From positions 124,001-188,000 of the forward strand of contig QRDG01002527.1 of the NCBI GenBank assembly GCA_012064385.1: a stretch of 64,000 nucleotides of DNA. Reading direction: 5' to 3'. Shown piece after piece: positions 11,084-21,934 of this stretch (its first letter is position 1; each line of letters opens with the position of its first letter). The translations under genes were made by a program, and so were the position numbers. The notes beneath the pieces were generated by a model that did not search any database, had not been told where the DNA came from, and saw only the letters and a program-made list of their open reading frames with translations. The stretch comes from Puccinellia tenuiflora. Lineage: Eukaryota; Streptophyta; Magnoliopsida; Poales; Poaceae.

Positions 11084-12754
11084 AGTGCCGTGAGTGGCCT
11101 CGTGGATAGGCACTGCCGCCCGATCATGCCGTACTTCTGCGGAAAGGAGGAATCGGGCAGTGCCGTGGTGAGACGAACTTCATCACAGAAATGCACTATC
11201 AACCCTACTTGTGGTTTGCTTTAGATAACACGCTAACATGGTAGAAGAGAGGGTTCATTCTTTTCCTACTGAAAGTTTAATGTGTGCAGCTCCTTCCTGG
11301 GACAGGATCAGGCGGCAGAACACGGCTAAGGACTTGGGTACTCGGGAAGGACATGGTGGATCGAGGACGTGACAGAAAATCAGCCAAGTCCTTGCATCTG
11401 CATCCTGCACTTAGGCATAATATCTTGCTCGAAGTCAATATACTATTGATCTGCGCATGCTTGACAGTTGATGAGAGTCTTTGCGGGGGTATGCGTCCAC
11501 CCCGGCGAACGGTCCGTTCCATCTAGCCTAGTACCCGAGGACAGTGGAGAAGGACTCTCGAAAGGTATAGTCCTCCTTAGGGGTACGTTTGCCGCGTTAG
11601 CATCTTAGCAACGCATTTGGGATGCGCGTAGGTAGAGTGTTTGGCACCTAAGAGGGCTCCTCTAAAAACTCGACGGCGCGTTAGTGCAAAGGAAGATTTA
11701 GGAAATGACCCCAGGAGTTGAGTCTAGGGTTGCATTCATCCGAATTTACATTCTGAATTATAATTCTGAATTTACATTCGGTTCTACAACTACTTAAGCC
11801 TATGCTTCTAAGGCCAGCTCGGAGCTAGATCTCCTAGCTGCGCATCCTTGTTTTCTTCAGGCCTGATGGGAGAACTCTCGATTCCCGGGGATGCCCGGGA
11901 AAGGGAGGGAACCCGGAAGGACTTTCAGGCGCCTCATCGCATCCCTGCACACCCAGGCGCCAAGCCGCAAAACAGAGAGAGCATCTCGACCGCCACCCTC
12001 GCTCATGGCATCGTCGTCCGCCTGCGACAAGGAAGAAATCAAGATCTGGACCGATCCCCAGGGATGCAAAAGGTCAAAGGAGCCACTGCGCTTACCTGCT
12101 CGATCGGTCGAGCTCGGACCAGAGCGCGGGTGCCCCCGGGATCCCCGCGGTCTCCCTCAAGGCCGTCAGAAACTAAGCCCTCTGAAGGGCGTGAAACCGG
12201 GCCTCCTCCTGAGCCGCGGGACCAGAGATGGCCACCAGGCGCGTAATTCCCTTGGAGAGGGCGGATCGCGACGCCACCTCTTCCTTCTCTCTAGCGGCAT
12301 GGGACCCAGCTTACCTGGGTGCCTCCGCCGCGCCCAAACAAACGGACGCCGTCGTCGCCGTCCCGAAAAAGGACATCTCCGCCTCCCCAGACATTGCTCT
12401 GCGATCTATGGAGGGGCGGAGAGAGCGAGAAGCAAGAAGGTGAAAGAGGTCCGGAGGAGCTGAGGAGCTTGGGGGCTGGAGAGCTTTTTATAGGCCTTTC
12501 ACTATGCACTTGCCCCTCGGCGGTATGACTGGTGCAGTAATCGGGGCACGTTTTGCAAAAAACCCATTCTTATTCACACCAATTCAACCCGAAGTCCAAG
12601 CGACATCAAGGGTACAAGTTCTTCGTCATCTCAAGAGCTACTAAAGGACCTACTTTTTACAGAAAAGATGGGCTCCTATGCGAGCTGGGAGCACCGCCGC
12701 ATAACGGAGGGCGCTACTTACAGAAGTATGTCAACGAGGCCGCCAAGAAGGAGG
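11084..12754. other. Non-coding stretch downstream of the Tat integrase
   Basis: I see no recognisable protein. Short GC-rich open frames at 11850-12460 have no domain I can identify. Position and composition fit the long region that Tat elements carry between integrase and the 3' LTR, but I could not locate that LTR. Confidence 0.4.
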
Positions 12755-13462
12755 TCACGGACATCTTCGGGCCGCTGCCTCGGAGCCGCCACACGCGCCC
12801 TCAGCAAGGTGAGCTCCCCTCGACCTTGATGCGACGGAGTTTTTCTCTTCATCTTCATCCTCATCCTCATCGCCGAAGCTGCTGCTACGGCTGCTGTCGC
12901 TCTCCTCCGCGCAGTAGTCCACGTGTCCTCCCTCGGCGCGGAAGATCTTCACGGAGAGCGTCGCGTCTCCATCATATTCGAACGCCAAGTACTGCCCCCG
13001 AGACAGGTGTCGGGAGCGTGCGAACGCCTTCCATCCCCGGCCCAGGATCATGAAGTCCTCGACGGTGTACTCCACTTCGACCCAGGAGGGGCCGTTGGGA
13101 CAGCCGTCCACCTGCAACTAGAAGCCGGTGGGCCGGCCATCGTCCGAGTCCACCGCCGCTGCGAAGGAGTCCAGCAAATGGAGCCGGCTACGCAGCCTGA
13201 TGTTCAGATCTACGACGAACTCGAACGGAGGGAATCCGGAGTGGGACGTGCTCCAGGAAGAGGGGACTGGAAAGCCTCCAGCCCAACGACCTCCGCCACC
13301 ATGGCTTCCACGACCACGACCGCGGCCGCTGCCGCGACCACGCCCCGCTCGACCTCGGGGAGCAGCCCTCCCACGGCTGCTGGAGGCTACCTCCGCCACC
13401 GCTAATGAAGAACGGGTGCGTCCAGCTCCTCTCATGGATCTCACCATCAACATGCTCGGCAC
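12755..13462 (-). pseudogene. B3 DNA-binding domain protein fragment
   Basis: Read from 13462 down, an Arg/Gly-rich low-complexity N-terminus (about 60 residues) is followed by a B3-like domain. Its parts are RLHLLDSFAAAV, then GCPNGPSWVEVEY, LGRGWKAFARS, LSRGQYLAFEYDGD and LSVKIF, and then an acidic tail (EDEDEDEE). B3 domains bind DNA in plant transcription factors. The order and spacing of these blocks suit a single B3 domain of the REM type. One in-frame TAG (13118-13120) lies inside the domain, so it is probably a pseudogene. It lies antisense downstream of the Tat integrase, so it may be a gene fragment carried by that element or an unrelated host relic. The start at 13462 is the first Met of the open frame and is uncertain. 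Confidence 0.65.
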
Positions 13463-13558
13463 TGCTGGGGTGTGGAGCTGGAAGAAGAAGGAAGATGATT
13501 GAAGATTCGGGAAGGGCAGCCCCGCCCTTAAGAAGGCTCGGCTGCGCCTTCAACGGCA

Positions 13559-13692
13559 GTCGCCTCGCTATAACAGCCCCAGCTTTGTAATGAAAAATAC
13601 GATTTTTTTCCACTTTTTGCATTCTTGTTTACATCATGGCATGGATATGAATATTGCTATTTCTAACAACCAACATATGCAAGCAATTAAAA
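13559..13692 (+). repeat. First part of another TGTAACAGCCCC-type LTR
   Basis: From 13559 the sequence (ctataacagccccagctttg) resembles the Tekay-like LTR start at 6719, including later segments such as ttgcat and catcatggcat. It is cut off by the N at 13693 after about 130 bases. Confidence 0.55.
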
Positions 13693-13693
13693 N
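13693..13693. other. Single ambiguous base (N) at a repeat switch
   Basis: Left of the N is the start of a Tekay-like LTR. Right of it is the middle of a minus-strand Tat protease gene. No target duplication or LTR end lies at the switch. Confidence 0.9.
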
Positions 13694-16600
13694 ATGCCAT
13701 CTGTTTGCTGCCATTAACTGTAATGACTCCTGCTGGACCTGGCATCTTGAGCTTCAAATAAACATAGCATGGTCTGGCCATGAACTTAAAGTATGCTGGT
13801 CGACCAAAGAGAGCATGATATGGACTCTTAAGATCCACTACCTCAAAAGGCATAATCTCTGAACGAAAATTCTCCACTGTGCCAAAAGCAACCTCAAGAT
13901 AAATCTTACCGATTGGCTTGGCTGACTTCCCTGGTACAATTCCATAATAAACTGTTTCAGTGGGTATTAGCTGCCTATCTTGCAGCTGCATCCTCTTGAA
14001 TGTGTCATAATATAAGATGTTGATACTACTTCCACCATCCATGAGCACTTTGTTCAATGTGTAGCCCCCAACTTGAGGTGCCACCACCAAGGCTAGCTGC
14101 CTTGGGTCGTCGAGTCTTGGTGGATGATCTGCCCGACTCCATGTGATGGTTTTCTCTGACCACCTGAGCTACTGTGGAAGCGCCGGCTCAACTGCATTGA
14201 CAGCTCTAACTTTTAATTTCTTGGCACGCTTGGACGTGCTTGTTGTGAAGACATGGTAACTACCACGACTCGGGTTCTGTGGCCGAGTTGTGACATAGTA
14301 CTGCCCATTGTTATCATGAAGCTGCTTCGGGTTCTGCTGGAACCCGCCCTGTTGGTTACCTCCTCCTTGAGGTTGGTTAGGGTTATTGCCGGCTCCTCCG
14401 CCGTGGTTGCCGGGTCCTCCATCACCATTGTTTCCTCTATATCCATTGTTGTTGCCTCTATTTCCTGGTCCTGGTAATCTGGCACGCTGCAAATCCACGC
14501 ACTGTCCCAAGGTGTGACCACATTTGCCGTTTCTGGCGTGTTTAGGGCATGGACTCGCCAGAACCTCCTCTGTGGTTGGCCTACGTCCCTGATACCCTTG
14601 AGAATTGTTGTCCTTGCGTCTGACCCCAGTGTTTGTATTAGCCACTAGGTCAGAGTTGTCTCCATACGGTCGCTTGTTACTTCCCTGATTCTAGTTCTGA
14701 TTTTGATTCCGGTTCTGACTATTGCCACCATGTCCTTTGGGCCCTTCTTCCTGATCCTTTGTTTCGTCCGTGGCAGCGTGCTTATTAGCACCTGCCATGA
14801 TCTCGCCGATCGTAAGAGGAATACCTTGATTCAGGCTCTCCTTCATGCGACCCAACTTCCAACTCAAGGGATTGTAGCTGCAATTTCTCTCCATTGCCAT
14901 TAGCACTGAAATTGTTGGGAGTCCTTGCGATGAGTTGATGATCTCCGAGACCCGCTTCATCCAATGCCTTGCCGACTCACCCTTTCTCTGAACACACCGC
15001 TCCAAGACCTCGATGGTACTAAGCTTTTTGCATGTTCCCTGGAAGTTCTGTATGAAAGCTGACTTCAACTGCTCCCAAGAATTGATTGATCTAGGAGGCA
15101 AGTTCCGCATCCACACTTTGGCTGCTCCTTCCATCATAAGATACATGAATTTGGCGCACAGATTACCTGTGGCATTGCGAATACTCATCGCCATCTCGTA
15201 TGTACCCAACCAAGAAGTCGGGTCCATGTTGGGCTCGTAATTGGGAACTTTGCGCAGCTCCTTGAAGTCGCTGGGGAAAGACTCGGACCTGATGGCATCT
15301 GACAGGCACTCTGGTCCTGTCAGTGAAGGAGAGGTACCAGGAGAAGTCACCTCTGTGTGCGCCCGGGTCGGCTGAGGCTGGTTATCTGGACCAGCTAGGG
15401 CTCTGTCCCTCTCGGCCTCCCGTGCCCTGGCCGTCTCCTCTCTCATCGCTGTCTTGCTTCATCAACCACCAGCTGAGCTCGTGAAGCAGTTGGTATGATG
15501 ACCCTGTTCCTCTCTTAATCACGGCGCCTTGCGCTTGTAGAGTTGGCCGGATGAGACTCGTCATGTCGACTCCTCGTGCCAGAGTTGAACGGTGTCGAGT
15601 GTAGCCTACTTGCATCTGGAAACGCTGGATAAAGAGCTTGCTGAGTCATTGCTGTCTTCAGCATCTCAATAGCACGGCGGGTCTCCTGTCCCGCTGCTCC
15701 TTCTGGTATCTCAATGTTCTCTAGCCTCATAGTTGCCGCGTGAACGTTGTCCATTGGGTTAGAGTAATGCCCTTCTGGCGTACGAAACCTGCCAGGTGGA
15801 GGCCCCATACCACCTGCTGATCCTCCTCCGACTCCTCCTTCAGGTGGCGGTCCGTTGGTACCGTTGCCGCCGGGCCCTTCTGGTGGTGGTGGTGGTGTTA
15901 CTCCTCCTCCTGCACCTCCTCCTGCAGCTGATGAGCTCCCTAGCCCGGCTCCTGCGCCTGGACCAGTGGGTGTGTTGAACAAAGCAGTAGGGTTGACGAT
16001 GACTCCGCCACGCAGGCGACTCCTCGCCCTACGATGCTGAATAGAGGTGAGTTCCTCCTGGCGACTCCTTACAACCTAGGCCTCAGCCTGGACCCGGGCC
16101 CGCTCTTCTACTAATCTGCGGTTTGCCTCATTAATTTTTGCTAGTTGCCTCCCCATCGCAGCACGCGCGCCGGCTAACTCGGCCGCCCGTTCCGCTGCGT
16201 TGCTTGCATTGATTTCCTTTGTTAGTAGGCTTGGATCAAATTGATTTCCACCGTTACCAGACATGTAGACTCCAACGACGCGGGCGCGTACTGGCGACTC
16301 CGCGTAATCCTCCTCTTCAATTCCATACCCAAGCCGATCCTCGAACAAGGGTGAGATAGACTCTGAATCGGCGTCGTAATCTGGCTCCATAAGTGGCTCC
16401 GCCAGCTACTCCTCTTCATGGTTGATAGCGAGTTGCTTCTTCGGCTCGGCGATGATGCCGACCTCTGATGTCCCGACTGACTCCTCGCCGTCGGACTCGA
16501 CAACAGCTGTTGGCTCTGATACTGATTCCGCCGAGTTGGCGCGAAGACCCGACGTGCAAACCATGCCGACGAACATGTTGATCCCTCCAAAAACAAACTG

Positions 16601-16705
16601 ATAACCCTCGTCAACTTCCTCCATCTCTGGAGTCCAGCCGGAGTCATCGATCTCGGTTTCTCCATGCTCATCAGTGTAGACTTGCCCGATGGCGAGTTTT
16701 TCCAT
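13694..16705 (-). pseudogene. Tat-lineage Gypsy gag-protease, degenerate and truncated
   Basis: Read from the ATG at 16705 downward. An acidic N-terminal region comes first, then a Gly/Pro-rich linker (about 15980-15780). Next is the retrotransposon gag domain (MDPTSWLGTYEMAM, SWEQLKSAFIQNFQGT, about 15240-15010), a Cys/His-rich knuckle (CPKHARNGKCGHTLGQC, about 14550) and an aspartic protease (VLMDGGSSINILYYDTF, about 14040). The N cuts the gene just after the protease, so reverse transcriptase and integrase are missing. Stops at 16406, 16076, 14691 and 14169 and a frameshift between 15515 and 15446 show it is dead. Gag plus DGGSS-type protease is typical of Tat elements. It is a different copy from the plus-strand Tat fragment at 10527. 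Confidence 0.85.
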
Positions 16706-16749
16706 GGCTCGGCGAACGGCTCACACGATCTCAACTCCACGCATCTCCT

Positions 16750-16768
16750 GCCCCACGGTGGGCGCCAA
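16750..16768 (-). other. Primer-binding site of the minus-strand Tat element
   Basis: On the minus strand TTGGCGCCCACCGTGGGG follows the LTR end directly. This is the usual primer-site sequence of Tat-type elements, and it sets the element's orientation and the inner LTR border. Confidence 0.75.
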
Positions 16769-16769
16769 C

Positions 16770-17334
16770 TGTCGTGGGGTTGTCACGGCAAGTCCTTCCT
16801 CTGGGAAGGTGAGTTCTGGGGCCATTGATGCACGAAGTACGTAGGAGAGATTAATCTCGCCTAGGGACACAGATTTACCCAGGTTTGGCCCCTCTTGATT
16901 AGAGGTAAAGACCTACTTCCTGCTTCTCTTTATTGCTCTAGATCTGATCTTGATTACAAGGTTCCAGCTCCTATCTGGGGAGTCGGCGACTTATGAATCT
17001 GGTGTTTCTGGCTTGCTTAGAGCTTGATGGCTTAAGACTTGATGATCTAAGGTCCAGGACCCCGCTTATAAAGGTGGCCGGGTCCCTGGACTTACAACCT
17101 ACACCGAGTCATGCTAGAACACGGAGTCCTACTCTACGTCTTGGCCTTCCAAGCTTAGGCTCCGGGTTGTACTTGGACTCCTTTCTGACGAGCCCCTTTT
17201 CCATCATGGGCCTTGGTCGGCTTGTTTCCAGCCCAGCCCATGCGACTTGATGCTTGACTCGGCTCTGGCCTTCTTGATCTTGGCGGGTCTACTTTCCGGG
17301 TCCATGGGCCTACCTATAAATTATCCCCCCATCA
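16770..17334 (-). repeat. 5' LTR of the minus-strand Tat element (565 bp)
   Basis: On the minus strand it starts TGATGGGGGGATAATTTATAGG and ends ACCCCACGACA next to the primer-binding site. A TATAAG-type box lies near 17069. The outer end abuts a PIF/Harbinger transposase remnant, with cttag as the first flanking pentamer. No partner LTR is in the window. Confidence 0.8.
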
Positions 17335-17343
17335 CTTAGTATT

Positions 17344-17733
17344 CTGTATTTGTGAAGACAATCTCCAACCCCTCAAGGTAACACAATATATTTCTTTGCG
17401 AGAGAACAATAGAGTTGTAGGATGGATGTCAAGAGAGCATTTAGTGTTCTTCAACAATGTTGGGCTATTGTTTGGCACCTTGCTAGAACATGGGATATCG
17501 ACAAAATGTGGGAGGTGATGATTGCTTGTTTGATGATGCACAACATGATTGTGGAGTATGGTTGTGCAAAATGTATCTATAATCTAGCGGGGTCGAACTT
17601 TGAGGGGCCTCTGATTGAGCCCGAACATGCACCCACCAAGTTTGAAGCCTACCTTCAGACGCACCATGAAATTCGTGACCGACTGTTCATTTTCAACTTT
17701 AAAACGATTGGTTGTGCATATGTGGATGCATAA
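17344..17733 (+). pseudogene. PIF/Harbinger transposase, C-terminal fragment
   Basis: The segment encodes the end of a DDE_Tnp_4-type nuclease. A degraded stretch (VFVKTISNP, then FARE and SCRMDVKRAFSVLQ) leads into RTWDIDKMWEVMIACLMMHNMIVEY, the conserved C-terminal helix region of PIF/Harbinger transposases. A TAG at 17410-17412 replaces the usual glutamate codon, and an extra base near 17376 shifts the frame. The 5' part of the gene is missing because the Tat LTR lies directly upstream. The stop is at 17731-17733. Confidence 0.8.
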
Positions 17734-18308
17734 AGGAAACGACTAGTCCACCATGTCTTGTGTTGGAAAATTTATCGAAATATAAGTTTATTGTAATTTA
17801 ACATTTAATTATTATGTAAACTCTGTCATTTAAATATTTCATTATGGTATTTTTTATATGTTAATTTGGTAGCAAAATAAAAAATGGCCAAAATAAAGAA
17901 AACCTGCCAGTCCGGCCATGTCTGCCCCAAAATGAGGGGCATCGTTGGGCGCACTAGACGGATAGGGCACGGGACATGTCCCTCCCCCACCTACTGCAAC
18001 GACAAGTCCGGAAAATTTTCAGACACAAATTGACACGAGATAGAGAACGCCGTTGTAGTTGCCCTTATGGCTTATGGGTTATGACATGGAAGATTACAAT
18101 TTTTTTAAGGACACACCGTGGCATGTGCATCGTATTTCATAGAAGAAGAGGCCAAGACGGCCCGTACAAGGATACACAATACAAATACGATGCCACATGA
18201 TTTATAACACAACCCACATCAACCAAACGACAAGAACTCGCCTTGTACCGTCTTCTGCCAAGAATGACGAGGAGACGATACACAGAGTTTTAAGGCCACT
18301 TCACAACC
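17734..18308. other. Non-coding gap
   Basis: AT-rich at first, then mixed. No domain, terminal repeat or RNA gene was recognised. It may contain the 3' end of the Harbinger relic. Confidence 0.4.
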
Positions 18309-18311
18309 CAA

Positions 18312-18942
18312 CACTACCGGAAAATCTGTCTTTCCCGTGTAAACCCTTCTTTGCCGTGCGCTTCCAGATTCACGGAACACGGCAAAGAATTCTTTGCCGT
18401 GGGGGCACGGAAATCATCACGGCAAAGAAAACCACACGGCAGATCGGACGCAGAGCGCACGGCAAAGAAACCCGCACGGCAAAATAAACAAAAAGCGCAT
18501 GGCAAACGTAAACCACTCGGCAAAGAATCCTTTGCCGTGCGTCGTGCTAGCCTGCACGGCAAACCTGTTGACCAGGATTTGCCGCGTTTCCCAAATATTT
18601 CGCGGGAAAAAATTCCCGTCGCGCGGCTAATTCCCGCGCTCTAAAACAATTCGCGGGAAACACTATGCCGTGCGGGTGGATGCAGCGCACGGCACATCTC
18701 CTCTTTGCCGTGCGCAATAGTAAACGGCGCACGGCACAGCTCCTCTTTGCCGTGAGCCCTTAGTAGACCACCACGGCAAACCGTCTTTGCCGTGTGTCTT
18801 AGGCTGAAACGCACGGCAAACCATGTGTTTTTTCTTCTGTTTTCATAGGCTTTCTTTGTTTACTTTTGTTAAGGCTTCTAATACACTCATTTACTTAAAT
18901 TAATTATTTTTCTCGATAATATATATAAACCCTCCGGTAGTG
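18312..18942. repeat. Left subterminal repeat zone of the CACTA element
   Basis: About 20 copies of TTTGCCGTG or its complement occur in both orientations. At 18931-18942 the sequence cctccggtagtg is an inverted copy of the CACTACCGGAGG type terminus. The first 631 bases thus look like a short element with two ends of their own. Confidence 0.85.
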
Positions 18943-19452
18943 CGGGCCGCATGCGTCGAAACCCCTAACAAGTGGACATAACGGGCGAAAAGTCCCGTTT
19001 CGGTGTAACTGGCCGGTGGCAATTTTATGAGAATCTATGATAATAGGTTGTTTTCCATGTTCCTATGTCATAACAACTCACAACGAAGGGAAAAAGTCCA
19101 TGTGCCTACCCTCTTTCGACGCCGGTCAAGGTGGGATTCCGATGCTCCGGACCCCCGCTACGGCGAAACCCTACACCCGCTGGAAAAAAGTCAAACATGT
19201 CGATCTGCCCCTTTGACCGGCGCCGAGAGGGGGTAGACGCATGAACTTTTTTGCTTGGTTGTGTTAGTTTGGTACATAGAACCAAGGGGAACCAACATTC
19301 CATGTGGTCCGTCGCATGATTCCATGCCCGGCACCCGAAACGGGGGTTTTCACCTCTAAGTGTCGAAACTTACTACGGAGTAAGCGGGGTTGGTGAAGGG
19401 GGTCGCACCTCGGAGGTGTATCTTGGTTCCCACACGTCCCGGTTGAGTGATA

Positions 19453-19485
19453 AACCGGGACCAATGCCTGGCATTGGTCCCGGTT
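19453..19485. repeat. Perfect 16-bp stem foldback
   Basis: AACCGGGACCAATGCC, one central base, then its exact reverse complement. Further GGTCCCGGTT copies follow to about 19570. This motif family is a known subterminal repeat of other grass DNA transposons, so this may be a scrap of a second element. Confidence 0.8.
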
Positions 19486-20234
19486 CGAGCTGCCAGGAGC
19501 CCATGGAGCATTGGTCCCGGTTCGGTTGGGGACATTAGTCCCGGTTCGTGGCACGAACCGAGACCAAAGCTGCCGCGGAGAGAAAAAATAAGAGAGAAAA
19601 AATAAACAGAAAACATAAGAAAGAAAAATAAACAGAAAACATAAGAAAGAAAAAATAAGAGAGAAAAAAACAAAATCCCATTAGTACCTGTTGTAATATA
19701 TAGGGTCATGTGGCTGATCCAACACTCGTTTTGCCCATCCGGAAGCTTGCGCATCCGTCTCGCGTCGTCGTGGCAGCAAATCGACCTTCGATCCAAGCAG
19801 CTGCAAGACTTCTCTGGTGATCTAACGACCGTCCCAAAAAGTGTTGGGAATGTTGTAGATCATCAGAGCGCCTTGCAGCTGCTTGGATCCGACCGAGGGG
19901 CATGTCTACCACTTCCACCACCACCACTCCCACCTCCTCGGCAATTCATCATTGTGTCACCCTAATCCAGTGGTTGGATTCAACCTACCGAGGGCTTGTG
20001 TTCCAACAGCGTCATTGTGTTGTCCTTATTCACCGACCTACAGGAGGTGGCTCCAATGGCTGGCCGACGAACAAGGACAAACACAATAATGCCAGGGAAC
20101 ATGCCAGCGGGTAGGCTAAATCCAACCATTGGGTTCGGTGGCAAAGGTAGACGCTCGTTGTGTGCCGTTCGCTGCAGGGACGTCACTATTTATAGGCGAT
20201 TAGAAGGTGTACCTGTGGATGAGGTGGGAGTGCA

Positions 20235-20515
20235 GATCCAACAGCTCACAAGCCCTCAAAAGAAACACACCCCTGATCCAACGGCTCACAAGCGCTCGAA
20301 GGAAACACACGATCCGTGTGCACACGATCCAACAGCTCACAAGCACTCGAAAGAAACACAACTCTGATCCAACGGCTCACAAGCGCTCGAAGGAAACACA
20401 CGATCCGTGTGCACACGATCCAACAGCTCACAAGCACTCGAAAGAAACACAACTCTGATCCAACGACTCACAAGCGCTCGAAGGAAACACATGATCCGTG
20501 TGCTTCTTCCACCGC
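20235..20515 (+). repeat. 91-bp tandem repeat (about 2.6 copies)
   Basis: The unit gatccaacggctcacaagcg... begins at 20275, 20366 and 20457, a 91-bp period. Each unit is made of two related halves of about 45 bases. Non-coding. Confidence 0.85.
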
Positions 20516-20534
20516 TTCCCGCCTTCGTGGTGTG

Positions 20535-20636
20535 ATTCCGACGCTCCGGACCCCCGCTACGGCGAAACCCTACACCCGCTGGAATAACCTAGGTGGTTCT
20601 AGGGTTTCGCCGAAGCGGGGCTCCGGAGCGTCGGAA
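20535..20636. repeat. Imperfect palindrome made from a satellite-unit start
   Basis: The left arm ccgacgctccgga...gcgaaaccctac (about 20538-20572) is followed by a short spacer and an inverted copy gtttcgccgaag...ctccggagcgtcgg (about 20600-20634). The arms are the first 35 or so bases of the 353-bp unit facing each other. Confidence 0.8.
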
Positions 20637-21837
20637 CCCCACCAAAACCTAGGTGGTTCCATACCATATGTATACAAGTGTGTTGGCTGTTGTACATGTC
20701 CAAGATCTCACTCCGGTGAGTGACCGGCTTCACCGGCATCACTTTCTCCATATCCGTTAAGATAGCCGCATCTGGCCGGTCCGCACACCCAACACCCGCT
20801 GGAAAAAAGTCCAACCTGTCGATCTACCCCTTTGACCGGTGCCGAGAGGGGGTAGACGCATGAACTTTTTTGCTTGGTTGTGTTAGTTTGGTACATAGAA
20901 CCAAGGGGAACCAACATTCCATGTGGTCCGTCGCATGATTCCATGCCCGGCACCCGAAACGGGGGTTTTCACCTCTAAGTGTCGGAACTTACTACGGAGT
21001 AAGCGGGGTTGGTGAAGCGGGTCGCTCCTCGGAGCTGTATTTTGGTTCCCGCAACCTACCAACACACTCTTATACATATATTAGGGACCAATGCAAGCTT
21101 TGGTGGGATTCCGACGCTCCGGACCCCCGCTACGGCGAAACCCTACACCAGCTGGAAAAAAGTCCAACCTGTCGATCTACCCCTTTGACCGGCGCCGAGA
21201 GGGGGTAGACGCATGAATTTTTTTGCTTGGTTGTGTTAGTTTGGTACATAGAACCAAGGGGAACCAACATTCCATGTGGTCCGTCGCATGATTCCATGCC
21301 CGGCACCCGAAACGGGGGTTTTCACCTCTAAGTGTCGGAACTTACTACGGAGTAAGCGGGGTTGGTGAAGCGGGTCGCACCTCGGAGCTGTATGTTGGTT
21401 CCCGCAACCTACCAACACACTCTTATACATATATTAGGGACCAATGCAAGCTTTGGTGGGATTCCGACGCTCCGGACCCCCGCTACGGCGAAACCCTACA
21501 CCCGCTAGAAAAAAGTCCAACCTGTCGATCTACCCCTTTGACCGGCACCGAGAGGGGGTAGACGCATGAACTTTTTTGCTTGGTTGTGTTAGTTTGGTAC
21601 ATAGAACCAAGGGGAACCAACATTCCATGTGGTCTGTCGCATGATTCCATGCCCGGCACCCGAAACGGGGTTTTTCACCTCTAAGTGTCGGAACTTACTA
21701 CGGAGTAAGCGGGGTTGGTGAAGCGGGTATAGATAATTAATGTATTAACTAATACTAATAAACAGTCCATAAAAATAGTAAAGAAGAAAAAGAATTAAAA
21801 GAAAAAACAAATAGGAAGAAAAAAAATGAAAAACACA

Positions 21838-21900
21838 AAAGCACACGGCAAAGGCCGTCTTTGCCGTGCGCCACTCTTACAACCTCACGGCAAAGGGTTA
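21838..21900. repeat. Isolated CACTA subterminal motifs
   Basis: CACGGCAAAGG, TTTGCCGTGCG and CACGGCAAAGGG occur within 60 bases, after the satellite block. This shows CACTA sequence resumes here. Confidence 0.75.
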
Positions 21901-21934
21901 GAAAAAAAATGGAAAACACAAAAGCGCACGCACA

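Larger units (their letters stand above)
18943..21740. repeat. Inserted block of 353-bp tandem repeats within the CACTA
   Basis: A unit starting ggtgggattccgacgctccgg recurs at about 19130, 21102 and 21455, with a partial copy at 20530 and a copy lacking its start at about 20790-21100. Consecutive starts at 21102 and 21455 give a 353-bp period. No unit encodes a recognisable protein. CACTA subterminal motifs occur before and after this block (up to about 18830 and again at 21840-21900) but not in it. Confidence 0.8.

Noticed and set aside
11848..12463. Possible gene downstream of the Tat integrase
   Set aside because: Several overlapping GC-driven frames and no recognisable domain. It is more likely non-coding retroelement sequence.
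18312..18830. Regular short repeats suggesting a CRISPR-like array
   Set aside because: The motif is 9 bases, occurs in both orientations with irregular spacing, and belongs to CACTA subterminal zones. The sequence is plant nuclear DNA.
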